From Euborellia annulipes (lineage: Eukaryota; Arthropoda; Insecta; Dermaptera; Anisolabididae): DNA of 64,000 bases. The DNA lies in the NCBI GenBank assembly GCA_023213315.1, contig JAKCPI010015697.1, positions 124,001-188,000 of the forward strand. The letters are read 5' to 3'. The translations under genes and the position numbers were made by a program. The first letter of the stretch is position 1, and every line of letters starts with the position of its first letter. Positions 22,401-31,787 of this stretch are shown here, one piece after another. The notes below the pieces were generated by a model that saw nothing but the letters and a program-made list of their open reading frames with translations, did no database searches and was not told the DNA's origin.

Positions 22401-25225
22401 TATAGCCGGAAAAACCAGAGAAGCCTCCTAAAAAAATTGAAACAATTATGAAATTAATTATGTAGAAAATCAGCTGCTTTCAGTTCACTTAGGACATAGT
22501 AAAAACACTTGAAAGTTGTGCAATAAATTTTCAATATTTTAGTTATAAACATTTGTATTTTATATAGAGTGAATCAGTTTCATTTAGAAATTCACTATGG
22601 GGTTGATAAAGACTTTTTATAGAATAAAAAAAAATTTATTTTTTCTTATCAGCACAGTGGTAGAGTACTTATGTTTTGTGCTGAGTTCCCACCATGTCCC
22701 AAGGGTCTAAATGGTCTCAGCCGAAAAAAAGTTGATCGAAAATAAAAAATTTATAAATAGCTATTTAATCCTTTATAAAACCGATATCTTTCCCTTGGAA
22801 CTCCAAAATGAAAATGAATCATTCTAAAGATAAAAAAAAATTTTTTGATTGAAAAAATTACTATTTTACTGTGTCCAAAATAAAATTTTAAGTTTCGGGA
22901 AGAAGAATCAGATATCAAGAGTGGCCCATAAACTTTACATTCCCATGGTATTTGATAAGATATATATAGATATATATATATATATAATTTACCTGATTGA
23001 TTGTCATAGCTGTTGTAACTGGATAATCTAAATACTGACATGTGACAGTGTACACGTCTCGGACTGTGCACGCCAGGCCAATACAAAACAGACATGACCA
23101 TATTATCGTTCCTAATCGACTTCGTGAATGCATCACATTTTGTAAACCTAAAACATGTACAACAATTTCAGGAAAAATAGTGAAAAATCACAATATAGAT
23201 CATTCGATATAACTTTTTACCGGGAAAATCTTCCAAAGAGAATAAAATGTCTATCCTAAGTTTTTGACCTTGAGGGGGCAAAAACCTAAAAAGTTTTGTT
23301 ATCTCGTAAACTTCAATTCAAATTTCATTCACTTTGGAAGATTTTCCCGGTAAAAAGTTATATCGAATGGTCTATCCAAGTATATTGTGATTTTCCACTA
23401 TTTTTCAGAAAGAGCATTAAATCAAAACCGAAATGCTAATTAGTAAATATCATTAAATCTATAGGTTTTACAGGCGATATATAAGGTAAAGTAATCTCAT
23501 AACTTGTCCCCTATGTAAAAACTTTCTATTTCCTATTTCTCAGGAGCCTTGTCGATGAATACTTTACCAGGTATTGTCGTAATTTGTAAAAAATCTGTCC
23601 AGGTTTGGGAAAAAATTTTCCAAATGGAAATATTTTTCTCAGAATCTGTTTGTATATGTATTGAGGGGGAACTGCGATTCATTTTTACCCAAACTATCCT
23701 CTCGATATCTTTAGAGAAGGAACCCATTTTGAAACAAACTCTATTTTTCTAACTAAACCATAGATTCAAGTTAAAATTAATAATAAATCTAATAATGGAT
23801 TCTCTTTGATTAGTAAAGATTAATGACCAAAGGGAAAAAATATTAAATATTTAAAAAATAAGCCAAAAGAAAAGGAACTAACTAGGTGTTTTATTATAAA
23901 TAATGTGCTGAATCTTTTAAATTAAAATATGTATTTTATATTGATTTCATTTTTTTTTCGCACCACACTAAAGGTGAAATTCAATCAGTGGCGTAACTAG
24001 AATTTGCTTTAGGAGCCGCCCTTGGCCTTTCCAAAATTTCTTCTCCGCTTGGGATTAAGAAAATCTATTTGTCCTATATGTATACAGGGCCGGAACTAGG
24101 GGATTTGTTAGGAGGGGCAAAGCTTAATTTGCTGCCCCCTCCTTCCAATATTATATTATGCCACCCTCCATAGAGCATTCACTGTAACTAAGCCAAATTG
24201 ATTTTAAAATTTTAATCGTTCAATTTGAGTCTCTAAACCAGTGGTTTCCAAACTTTATGTTAGCACCCTCCCTAAAAAATATTTAATCGTATGACGCCTC
24301 CCCCCCTCCATTTTATAAAATAATACAAACAAAATTTTTTTATTTTTTTTTTTTTAAAAAACTTAAGCAATAATTTAGAAAATTGCTCGCTGTGGCTAAT
24401 ATTCGCGCCTCCCCTTAGACTAATCCGCGCCTCCCTAGGGAGGCGCACCTTAAAGTTTGGAAAACGCTGCTCTAAACTATTCTAGCCTCTAAAATTTTGC
24501 CTGGCTCCCGTCACGGACCCAACCATAAATCCACCACTGCCACGAATTATGGTAATTGCTTTTGGGGAATATAGATGCAGGGAGCTTGTATCATTCACGG
24601 GAGGTCATGGGGACAAAGGAAGATTGGTATTGCCTAGTTCTGTTAGTGGTGAGCTGAACAGCATAGGGATGCTGGGACGATGCCTCCCTTGTGTTTCGAG
24701 TACTATTGTTACATTGGGTGGGATAATTGATTTCAATTCGGCAGAGCATGACCATGATAATACCTGTATAGAAGAGAGAGTGCAGACACGCTTCTTCTAT
24801 GATCTAGTGACTGTAGAGATGCGGTGAGGATAAAATCATCGGGTATGGCATCCAATCGACGCCCCTCGCCAAAGGTGGGAACCATATTCAAGACACGGCC
24901 GAATTTGGGCTTTATAGAGGGCTAGGAAAAGTAACGCTTCGTTTTGAATAGGAAGCCCAATTTCGTTGCGGTAGATTTAACCACAGAAGAGATGTGGGTG
25001 CTCCAGGAGACATTAGATGAAATTGTCACTCTTCATTTCAAGCTGTGTATCTTGCTTTTCTTTTTGTTTTTCAAAATTCCTAAACATGGAAAGAATTTTT
25101 TTATTGTTTTAACATTTAATATATTAATCTATCTTAAAAAGAAAATAATTACTTACATTTGAAAATTTAATCTTGGTAATTCCTTGTTCTAAAGATTTCC
25201 AATTATAATGGGTCAGTTCTCGTTG
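13432..25225 (-). CDS. DEG/ENaC (pickpocket/ASIC-like) sodium channel subunit, multi-exon
   Basis: Supported exons in transcript order: 23748-23568, 23147-22993 (TM1), 22427-22200, 21034-20847, 20129-20041, 19873-19707, 19568-19461, 17952-17841, 17777-17696, 17636-17579, 17509-17360, 13665-13432 (TM2, stop). A probable extra 5' exon is 25225-25157. From MGSFSKDIER the product is about 576 residues, normal for the family. Landmarks: TTIPG N-terminal gating region; TM1 (TIIWSCLFCIGLA); FPAITICNLN just after it; GNCYTF; AGVRVIVH finger/thumb region; cysteine-rich CHRVCIQ, CMCG, CSCNMDC; WPTDNNW; VRVDVYLENL; LGGALSLYLGITLLMLIE pore/TM2; basic cytoplasmic tail. Odd points: the HG gating motif reads PG, the GxS filter reads GIT, and the 17695-17637 intron needs a GA donor. 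Inferred role: amiloride-sensitive Na+ channel subunit in the plasma membrane. Ligand unknown. Confidence 0.92.
14090..16863. mobile_element. 2.8-kb near-palindrome with outward-facing Helitron-like ends
   Basis: The arms mirror each other about position 15476 with a 14-base spacer (15470-15483). They are almost identical near the centre and diverge outward. At 16119 (+) and about 14834 (-) each arm has TCTATACTTACTATATTATT, followed by CTGTCTGTATGTCGGCC and GGGCCGATTTTCATG, which resembles the 5' end of arthropod Helitrons and follows an A as expected. An internal ~135-bp unit (ACACCCTAGAGAATCGTC) is repeated in each arm. No coding sequence. It lies in the channel gene's last intron (17359-13666). 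Confidence 0.75.
16870..17150. mobile_element. Decayed hAT-like MITE
   Basis: GCCGGAACTAGGAG near 16866 and CTAGATCCGGCCCTG ending at 17064 match the termini of the intact elements at 20513 and 39650. Long G and C runs surround it. Bases 17065-17150 resemble 60228-60330, so more than one repeat is fused here. Confidence 0.5.
17216..17270 (-). ncRNA. Type I hammerhead-ribozyme-like motif
   Basis: Reading from 17270 to 17216 on -: stem I 5' strand UCCCA-AUAA; CUGAAGA; stem II UGGCC/GGCC with an 11-base loop; GAAA; C-GUC (predicted cleavage after GUC); stem I 3' strand UUAU-UC-UGGGA. All core positions of a hammerhead (CUGANGA, GAAA, NUH) are present and both stem I segments pair (4 + 5 bp). 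Stem III is minimal, with a self-complementary ACGU, as known in dimer-acting hammerheads of Penelope-like elements and retrozymes. Sits in the last channel intron, in sense with the gene. Confidence 0.72.
17637..17695 (-). other. 59-bp intron with a GA-AG splice pair
   Basis: On - the donor reads GCAG|GAAAGT and the acceptor TTTTTTAG|GGATGTG. Splicing there gives CSCNMDC-R-DVTYETRIS, a good fit to the DEG/ENaC cysteine region. The only nearby GT (AGGAAA|GTAAAA) shifts the frame and reaches TAA within the next exon. One base change (GAAAGT to GTAAGT) would make a consensus donor. Confidence 0.75.
18195..19344 (+). mobile_element. TA-flanked DNA transposon, pogo/Tigger-like remnant
   Basis: Termini GGGGGAACTAGGGAGACTTGA and GGGTCAAGTCTCTCTAGTTC(CCCC) are inverted repeats with TA on both sides, the Tc1/mariner/pogo signature. 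An internal reading frame ends in a Lys/Glu-rich stretch (KIEEKTKQKEEKKRLVEETK) like the C-terminal tails of pogo-type transposases, interrupted by another MITE at 18607-18791. Non-functional. Located in the channel intron 19460-17953. Confidence 0.65.
18607..18791. mobile_element. CAAGGGCGGAT MITE family, copy 1
   Basis: Ends CAAGGGCGGATACAAGG and TCTGGATCCGCCCTTG, exact 8-bp duplication TACAGAGT on each side (18599-18606, 18792-18799). hAT-type insertion into the older TA-flanked element. The interior shares a CACACCAGATTACCCC module with the dispersed hairpin repeat. Confidence 0.88.
20167..20410. mobile_element. hAT-like MITE
   Basis: Ends CATAGGCGTAGCCAAGG and TGGCTACGCCAATG, flanked by ACTTATTA on both sides. 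Contains long G and C runs. In the channel intron 20846-20130. Confidence 0.85.
20513..20681. mobile_element. hAT-like MITE
   Basis: Ends CAGGGCCGGATTGG and TTCCAGCCCTG, flanked by AGTAATTC on both sides (20505-20512, 20682-20689). A close relative is at 39650-39835. Confidence 0.85.
21301..21604. mobile_element. PIF/Harbinger-like MITE
   Basis: Ends AGGGGCCCTTACACGATCAA and TTGATCGTGTAAGGGCCCCT are near-perfect inverted repeats flanked by TAA on both sides. The 3-bp TWA target and GGG/CCC ends fit PIF/Harbinger. In the channel intron 22199-21035. Confidence 0.75.
21860..22045. mobile_element. PIF/Harbinger-like MITE, second family
   Basis: Ends GGGTGCTCACACCTGCGCTC and GAGCGCAGGTGTGCACCC, flanked by TAA on both sides. 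The interior is unusually rich in CGCGAGC motifs and largely self-complementary. Same intron as the previous element. Confidence 0.78.
22645..22700 (+). mobile_element. tRNA-like SINE head fragment
   Basis: CAGCACAGTGGTAGAGTAC resembles a tRNA 5' half with an A box, followed by GTTCCCACC in a B-box position. The match is partial. Similar heads occur at the right edge of the window (63935-64000). Confidence 0.35.
23170..23409. repeat. Foldback repeat in channel intron 23567-23148
   Basis: About 70-bp arms: TCGATATAACTTTTTACCGG and GGAAAATCTTCCAAAG on the left are mirrored by CTTTGGAAGATTTTCCCGG and TAAAAAGTTATATCGA on the right, with about 90 bp between. No coding content. Confidence 0.7.
24239..24469. 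mobile_element. hAT MITE with exact 8-bp target duplication
   Basis: Ends CAGTGGTTTCCAAACTTT and AAAGTTTGGAAAACGCTG, flanked on both sides by CTCTAAAC (24231-24238, 24470-24477). This terminal sequence is typical of hAT elements in animals. Flanking 23990-24230 looks like pieces of other G-rich hAT MITEs. Confidence 0.9.
24560..25035 (-). pseudogene. Broken non-LTR retrotransposon reverse transcriptase, 3' end (CR1/jockey type)
   Basis: On - the three frames together spell the conserved C-terminal part of a non-LTR RT: LGFLFKTKRYFS (about 24965-24922), LEYGSHLWRGAS (24892-24861), RRSVSALSLLYRYYHGH (about 24802-24752). The pieces are in different frames with stop codons between, so it is dead. 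It lies between the 23748 exon and the probable 5' exon of the channel gene, in the same orientation. Confidence 0.8.
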
Positions 25226-25449
25226 CTGTTGTAGGATTAAAAAAAAATCTAAAAAAATATATATAATATATATTAAATTTAAAAATGATTACATTTGTAT
25301 CTTAAAAGTAAGTTTAAGGAAATCTTCTAATCGATTTGTTAAGGTTTTATCTGCAAACAATCACTAGTAAAAAACCAGCAAGTTATATTTACATCGCAAC
25401 GATTCCAAAGACTTAGGTCAGGGAGAAATGCAAAATAAATAATAAATAC

Positions 25450-25621
25450 CTTTGATTTGAGATAAATAAAGCCTGATAGAAGGTGAAGAGCAGCAGAGAC
25501 GGATCACCAAAGAATACCAAACACCAGAGAATACCAAAATAGGGAAAACAGAAGTGAGCTGTCAACTGGTGGTCAGATATAGGCAGGATAAAGTTTGGTT
25601 CAAGTACTTGATGAAAAACAC
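25450..25621 (-). CDS. Possible upstream exon, very hydrophobic
   Basis: 172 bp between TTTAG (25623-25622) and CAAAG|GTATTT (donor 25449-25448) on -. One frame is open throughout: VFHQVLEPNFILP at the start, then a hydrophobic run (CFPYFGILWCLVFFGDPS, LLLFTFYQALFI). Its phase does not join the 25225-25157 exon with a canonical donor; a GG donor one base upstream would fit an alternative acceptor there. It could be a 5' exon of the channel gene, another gene, or chance. Confidence 0.3.
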
Positions 25622-25854
25622 CTAAAGAAAAAATAAAGGCACATATAAAAAACTAAGAAAAAAATTAATTAATTTTACTATTTAAATAAAATATTTTTTT
25701 AATTAAAAGAATATAAATAATTTTTAAGAGTTGCACTCTGTAAAATCTAAAAAAAAGGTAGGTTCAATTACTTGTTAAATTTTTATAAAGAACAGAAACC
25801 GTGGATGAAAAAATATAATATAAATAAAATATTAATTAATTTTATCGTCAAGTC

Positions 25855-26060
25855 AAGATCGCTGCCTCGGAATCTCAATGAGAGTGTTCCCACCGGCTGG
25901 CACGGTACGGGCACAGTCAGATCAAGACCGGCGGGCTGCCCGCGGGCTCGCCTTCCCGGCGATCAGGACTGTGCCCGCCCCTGGCAGTCTGTGAGTGTAA
26001 CGAACTACCGCAGTCACAGTCAACCACCTGTCTTCAACCTGGGCAACCAGGCACTTGCCC
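25855..26060. other. GC-rich, partly self-complementary segment
   Basis: Much higher GC than its surroundings, with GGCACGGTACGGGCACAGTC near 25909 and an inverted counterpart GACTGTGCCCGCCCC near 25968. It ends near a C-run (TTGCCCCCCCC). Possibly a MITE interior or a regulatory island. No protein recognised. Confidence 0.35.
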
Positions 26061-26284
26061 CCCCCCCTGGAAAATTAAAATGATACAAAAAAATGTATAA
26101 AACAAGAAAAATACAAAGAAACCTTTCTCAGTATACATCCACCTCGCGCGGTGAGAAAGCTTATAGATTTAGAGATAGATGTATAACATTATTAATATCA
26201 AAGGGTTTTTTTAACTTATCTGGAAGTGACTTGCCCCCCCCCCCCTCTGCAAAAAACCTGCGGACGCCCTTGATTGACACGCTG

Positions 26285-26288
<4 letters not shown>

Positions 26289-26346
<58 letters not shown>
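26289..26346. repeat. 58-base poly(A) tract
   Basis: An uninterrupted run of A. It follows repeat-like sequence (ACGCCCTTGATTGACACGC), so it may be a retroposon tail, but no element body was recognised. Confidence 0.9.
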
Positions 26347-26347
<1 letters not shown>

Positions 26348-26645
26348 AATATATGGTATATGCTTTCGCACTAAAGCTGACCCCGCCTGTGGCGGATCCT
26401 CAAATTTTTAAGATTTGCATGACAGGGAGGGGGGGGTGAATTTTTTCTGAAAACGAGCAAGGTTTGAGAACTGAATCCTACTTCTTCCTTCATATTATTA
26501 TTTGCACCCACCATCTGAGAAACAAAAAAAAAAAAAAAAAGTTTTCTCTTTGATTGCACTCTATTCCCCAAACATAATCTATAACATTTATCTGGATGCG
26601 ATGGGACATAGACAAAATCGTCAAAGAGGAATAGCATTTGAGAAA

Positions 26646-27324
26646 AAAATCTGGTGTGACTGGCGCAGAGCACACAACTTTCTCTTACCTTCGGTAATCG
26701 AAAGTTGTGTTCTGTGCTTGTCACACCAGATTTTTTGTGTCGACATGTATTTAGTTCCCGACAGTAGGGAATATTTGAATTCAGATGTAAAATTTATAAG
26801 TATGGGAAAATATTTATATTTTGTTACCATGGCAACCATTTCTCCTATCTTTCCTATGAAGTACAAGAGTAAAGTGGTGCTTCAAACAATTTTGAGGGCA
26901 AAACGAGAATATACATTTGAAAGAGCATCTAAAAAATAATTGATTTTGAATTTTAATCAAAATCGTTAGAGCGAATTTTGAGAAAATCGAAAAAAACTGA
27001 AAAAGTACATCTGTAAAGTACTAGTACTCTTTGGCCGATTTTGATTAAAAGCTTATTTTGTCCGGTCCCGGGGGTGTTTAACTTAAATATAAAATTTCAA
27101 CCTCCTAGCTCAATTCCTTCATGCTTAAAATTGAACACAGCCACCCACACACCACCCACCCACCCACAGACAGACCATGTCGCGAAAACCACTTTTTTGG
27201 ATTCAGGGGACCTCAAAACGTGAAGATCCATCAAAATCTCGACATCGAATTTTTGACATGAATCCAATACTTTCTCTCTATATATATATTACATATATAT
27301 ACATAGGTAAAAGAGAAAGTAAAA
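26646..27324 (-). repeat. Unclassified dispersed repeat, near-complete copy
   Basis: In family orientation (-) it starts with a hairpin ACTTTCTCTTACC / AGAGAGAAAGTATTGG, then GATTCATGTCAAAAATTCGA, GTCTGTCTGTG, GTACTAGTACTTTAC, AGATGCTCTTT, GGTTGCCATGGTAAC, and ends with an ~88-base hairpin (26646-26735; TCTGGTGTGAC arms). At least ten other copies lie in this window. No coding sequence. It resembles neither a SINE nor a standard TIR element. Confidence 0.75.
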
Positions 27325-27399
27325 AATGCAAAATGTGAACCTAAGTAATGAATCATTATTAAAAGCTCGCAGCTAGCATGGTTTTATATCAACGCCCAC

Positions 27400-27714
27400 T
27401 GTAGTTGTATTTATATCAATGGGTCACTTGGCCAGTCAGAGAGAGAAAGAAGGAGAGGGAGAAAGTCTCTGTATCTTTACTACGTTTTCTCCAGAGGCAC
27501 CTGTCTACCTGGTGGGGGAATCCAGAGAAGGGAAAACCTCTGCTGCAAAATGCGACTCATTTGACGTTTCGCTCTTTTCTGCGAATGTTCTTTCGCGAGT
27601 GGATGGTGTTGTGCATGTGTCTGTTTGTTCAATTGGGGTGAACTGCCACCGGCATGTTTTACAGCAGCTTTTCTATTCTTCTTCTTCTTGGACTGTTTAT
27701 TTTCCATTTTACAG
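27400..27714 (+). CDS. Candidate first exon encoding a signal peptide
   Basis: A single-copy-looking, less AT-rich block ends at TTACAG|GTAATT (donor at 27715). An ATG at 27654 begins MFYSSFSILLLLGLFIFHFT, a textbook signal peptide, and the donor falls after codon position 1 of the next residue. Upstream are GA-rich tracts near 27440-27465, common near arthropod promoters. Upstream ATGs at 27405 and 27419 open other frames and argue for caution. No downstream exon was found, so the product is unknown; long-intron secreted or adhesion genes often look like this. Confidence 0.4.
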
Positions 27715-27899
27715 GTAATTCACATTATTTATTTACGGGATTCCCAATCTATTTGAAACTCCCCTTAAAGAGAACAATTAATTTCCTCTTGGCCAAAATT
27801 GTCTTCTCTCAAAAATTGATTAGATTATCACTTAACTTTGAGTTTAAATAAAACAATATCGTCTTAAAAAGAGCTAAAAATTTTATTAAATTTTTTGTT

Positions 27900-28434
27900 T
27901 GTGAAACCATTATAAGAGGGTTCCAAATTGCTAGAAACAAAAATGATTTGTTTTAGGGTGTAATAATTTTTTCGGTGTAAATAAAATATTTTGAATTGTG
28001 TGGTTTTTAAGAGATATTTTTTTTTATGGAAAAAAATAGATCTAAATAGATCTAAGCCACTGTAACTTGGAGGAGGAGGGAAGGAGAGAGGCTCCCATTA
28101 CTCGCCCTTGGTTACACTTGATCTGAATTGTAATTTATTCAAATTAGTATCGCAAGGGCCGGTAGGCCTAGCAACGAGGAAGAACAATAGACACCAAGAT
28201 CAGTGTTGTTAAGCAATGCCAAGTGTTGCTGAACCTCAGGACTAAGACCAACTTCTAACATTATCGTGATAATTAAAATAACATAAAAAATAGATGTTCT
28301 ATCTTCTCTCAACGTCACCGATCAAAAATTCATTAAATTGTTCCTGTATGTTTTATTCTAGTTCACATTATTTAATTCCAAAGGAGTTAAATTAAAATTA
28401 TTTTTAGATAACCCTTATGCTTAAAATTAGACCC
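27900..28434. other. No gene recognised
   Basis: AT-rich sequence with one less AT-rich patch at 28150-28260. That patch includes TTAAGCAATGCC, reminiscent of 5S rRNA, but too little else agrees to call it. Confidence 0.4.
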
Positions 28435-28824
28435 CAGGGGCGTAGCTAGGCCTGTGTAGCCGGTGCACCGCACCGACCCCCGAGGTTTGGGGCCCCCGGC
28501 TAAATGAAAAAAAAAAAAAAAAAAAAAAACGATAATAGCAAACTATTTTGTTTCATGGCTGTTTTTTTTTTTTTTTTATCAAGGTAGGCAGCTTAGGCCA
28601 TTCCACACAATAAATACAATTATAAAATACAACTGTTGTTTATTGGATTGGGAATTATGGAAAAGCGGGAAAAAGAACAAACAAATGACTGTGATTACAA
28701 GTTAATAATGTAAAACTATCAATAATCTGTAAACATAAGTTAAATCGCGGGAAAAAATGAGAATATTGGACTTGGAATATTTCTTATTTTGCACCGGGGC
28801 CCCGCAGGTTTAGCTACGCCCCTG
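28435..28824. mobile_element. hAT-like MITE
   Basis: Ends CAGGGGCGTAGCTAGG and TAGCTACGCCCCTG with flanks TTAGACCC and TTAGGCCC (7 of 8). Contains poly(A) and poly(T) runs and no frame. Confidence 0.82.
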
Positions 28825-29826
28825 TTAGGCCCGTAACCCGGTAGGAAATATTATTTCTGAAATTTGGCCTTTTGCTGTAATGGATGTCCATCCCTGATTT
28901 AGAGCCTAAAAGACATTATATATCTATTCAAAAATTGCCGAGAATTCAAAATGATTGGAAAATTTTTTTGATAAAGATCGTTTATATTTTTGACAAAAAA
29001 ATTGTCAGACAGATTGAATTCTCCGCAATTTTTGGATATAAAGAATATCTGACCACATCATTAATTCTATAATACGTATTTTATCAAACTAATTTTAATT
29101 TTTTTTTTCTCTCTCCATCTGAGGCAGTGATTATATATTTAATAAACAAAGGTCAATGTCCCCCTCCCCCCCCCTGTCTTGTCCTGAAAATTTTTTGTCT
29201 ATTAAAAACAAATATATTATATACCTATTTTTCCCATTGTGAATTTTATTTTTTAATGAGTTTATATAAGGAAAATAATTAATAATAATAATAAATAATT
29301 AATAATCTATGTATATATTATTATTATTATTATTATAATTGCATACCTCCCCTCCCTCTCGCCCTAACGAGTGGTTGCCCCCTCCCTAACAAGATGTCAG
29401 GCTACGACTATTGGTCAATTATTAATAAGGCCTATTTCGCTATACAAAATTTTCCGAAAGAAAGAATTTATTATTAAAATTTATTAAGCTGATTTTTTTT
29501 TTAGTTTAATATATTCACTAATTTCATGCAAGTCTTGCTATTTATTATCTTTTATATTATATATATAAATAATTTATAAGTATTGCGGAATTGTGGAAAT
29601 TGTTAATTCAGGGCCTCGATAAATCGCAAATATATTATAATAATATTTATTAATAGGAAGAATATTTCTAACTTCCATACGGATGTTGAGACACCGACGT
29701 TGAGACAAAGGATGCAGAAAAGGGAGGGGGAATAATAATAATAAACGCTTGTGCAAAAAAAAAAAAAGGAAAGAAAATGAGGGATTAACAACAACTACAG
29801 CTAAACAATAATAATACTGTAATAGG

Positions 29827-29911
29827 ATGCTGTTCAATTCGCGATTATTTTTTAATGATCTTTTAAGTGATGAAGTTATGAATGAAGATGAATCTATTAT
29901 TTATTATATAC
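29827..29911 (+). CDS. Possible short exon, unknown
   Basis: After an acceptor-like GTAATAG, an open frame MLFNSRLFFNDLLSDEVMN runs to a good donor ATAC|GTAAGC. It does not continue the 27654 exon in frame. No family is recognised; chance cannot be excluded in this AT-rich DNA. Confidence 0.18.
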
Positions 29912-29996
29912 GTAAGCCTGGAGATTTATTTTTAATTATCTTCTAAACTTCTTTAAGAAAATAATATGATATAAAAATTTGTAGCACAGAATTTTC

Positions 29997-30027
<31 letters not shown>

Positions 30028-30070
30028 GACTATCTTATGGCGGTTTTCAATATTTGTGTATATCCGCCCT

Positions 30071-30565
30071 TGCTTTTTACTTTCTCTTACCTCTATATAT
30101 ATGTTAATATATAGAGAGAGAAAGTATTGGATTCATGTCAAAAATTCGATGTCGAGATTTTGATGGATATAACTGTTACATGTTTTGAGGTCCCCTGAGT
30201 CCAAAAAAGTGGTTTTCGCGAAATGGTCTGTCTGTGTGTGTGTGTGTGTGCATGGGCGTACCCAGGATCAAATCTAGGGGGGGGGCATAGTCAAATCATG
30301 GTCGTCCAGGGGGGAGTCATGGTGTCCAAATTGTGACATAGCATATTTTTTATATAGAGAGGTAAAGCCTTCGAATTAAAGGCCTAAAAACCCTCGAGTC
30401 CTAACAAAAAGAATCATTCCCCGTAGCCACCACCAATTTTGTTTCGTTTCATCACTTTATAAACATTTAATTTTTTTTTGTTGCTTCTAGGGGGGGCAGC
30501 TGCCCCTCGCTAGGTACGCCCATGTGTGTGTGTGTCTGTGTTCGATTTAAAGCATGAAGGAATTG
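30071..30565 (+). repeat. Dispersed repeat, 5' part, split by a hAT-like MITE
   Basis: Begins with the ACTTTCTCTTACC hairpin of the 26646 family and runs to a GT-rich tract. It is interrupted at 30251-30524 by an element with ends CATGGGCGTACCC and GGTACGCCCATG, then resumes in the GT tract and GATTTAAAGCATGAAGG. Confidence 0.65.
30251..30524. mobile_element. hAT-like MITE inserted in a GT tract
   Basis: Inverted ends CATGGGCGTACCC / GGTACGCCCATG. The flanking GTGTGTGT on both sides fits, but cannot prove, an 8-bp duplication because the target is repetitive. Confidence 0.7.
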
Positions 30566-30567
30566 AC

Positions 30568-30798
30568 GGGGCGCCTGCCTTGTATACCAAAGGGCGGGGG
30601 TTCGGATCCCAGGCAGTCCGATGGATATTTATTTAAATTATTTTGGATACCAAATAGTATAAATAAATGGGCCTGGACCCCAATAAATATATATTAATCA
30701 AATATGAGTATCGTTTAAGTCTTGAATGGCCTAAGTTGTCGAAAAGATTGTGTGAATGGGAGAGTGAGTGGGAAAAAAGTGTGTTAAAAAATTAATAA
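30568..30798 (+). mobile_element. tRNA-derived SINE, 5' truncated
   Basis: Keeps the B-box region GGGGGTTCGGATCCC and the CCAGGCAGTCCGATG block, followed by the family tail (CCTAAGTTGTCGAAAAGA, then GTGGGAAAAAAGTGTG). The A-box part is lost. Confidence 0.7.
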
Positions 30799-31640
30799 GA
30801 AAAGATTTGGGGGGGGGGGGTCACGACCCCCCCCTGGGACCGCCCTTGTGTGTGTTTCTTATTTGAAAAAAGTAAAAACTAGATATCAATAAAATAAGCC
30901 CGCCGAAAGCGGGCATTCCAACTAGTCATTTTTCATTAATTTATTCTATTGAGACTATTATATTTTAAATTTTATTCAGATATTATAAAAAAAATTTAAT
31001 TTAGAATTGAATTGCAATCCATTGGATTGGATGTCATCCACCACTGCTTATAAATGAATAGAATGAATTCTCTCTCTATTAAAAAATAAGAGTAAATATT
31101 TAACTAAGGAGGTCCGGGAAAACGAAATTTGCCTGACAAGGAACCCCAAAGGCGGACCTTGCAGCTAGTAATGTTTAAATTAAAAAAATAAGAGAAACAA
31201 GTCAGTAAATTGTATTGAAAAAGATATACAGGAATAAACTGAAAGAATATATGCTTTAGTGAATTGGCCTATAGGGCTACTCATGTTTGTAATCCCTATG
31301 CTAATCTATGCAACGTAGGCCTGTCTATTAAGCCACCTAACAAACGGGTCCTGACTTGCACACGGACCCTTGCAAGGAGGTAAAGCAGAGAGAGCCAAAT
31401 CACTTTCTGTATTTTTATTATTTGTCTTAAATATTTTAAAATAAATGTAATTATCGCCTGGAAACAAGCTTCGGACCATCTCCATATTTATATTATATTC
31501 CCACACTGATTCATTTGAAAACATTTTTTCAAAATCACAATTTATATATAATAAATAATAATTTTTTGTGGAGCCATTTATATTTCTAATATTTAAAATA
31601 ATAAATCAAGTATTAATGTACGTGGAGAAATGAAATTTAC

Positions 31641-31787
31641 CTCAAAAGTCGTTCAAGTTTAGAAGAAACGCGAATTTTTTGAGGAGCCCAGCCTAGAAGC
31701 GTCTGCACCACGCGACGCCATGTTCCAAATGAGGGATGAACTGTTTAACACGGAAGGTGCTTGCTCTAGCACTGCCCCCACTCGACT
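31641..31787 (-). promoter_or_regulatory. Candidate transcription start and non-coding first exon
   Basis: On -, AGTTCAGTCGAG contains the arthropod initiator TCAGT (A at 31787). A GC-rich block follows with ATG in good context (AACATGGCG, 31721) opening a 20-codon frame that stops at 31659, then the donor TTGAG|GTAAAT at 31641/31640. It points toward the channel gene and could be its distal 5' UTR exon; this is inference. Confidence 0.35.

Noticed and set aside
24549..24827. Open frame of 92 codons on +
   Set aside because: It is the antisense shadow of the broken reverse transcriptase on -, whose conserved motifs lie on the opposite strand.
26502..26939. Open frame of 145 codons on +
   Set aside because: It runs through the dispersed repeat and its hairpin, reads differently in every copy, and has no recognisable domain.
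28150..28260. Possible 5S rRNA-like sequence
   Set aside because: Only TTAAGCAATGCC and a few nearby bases resemble 5S rRNA. The internal promoter and stems cannot be placed.
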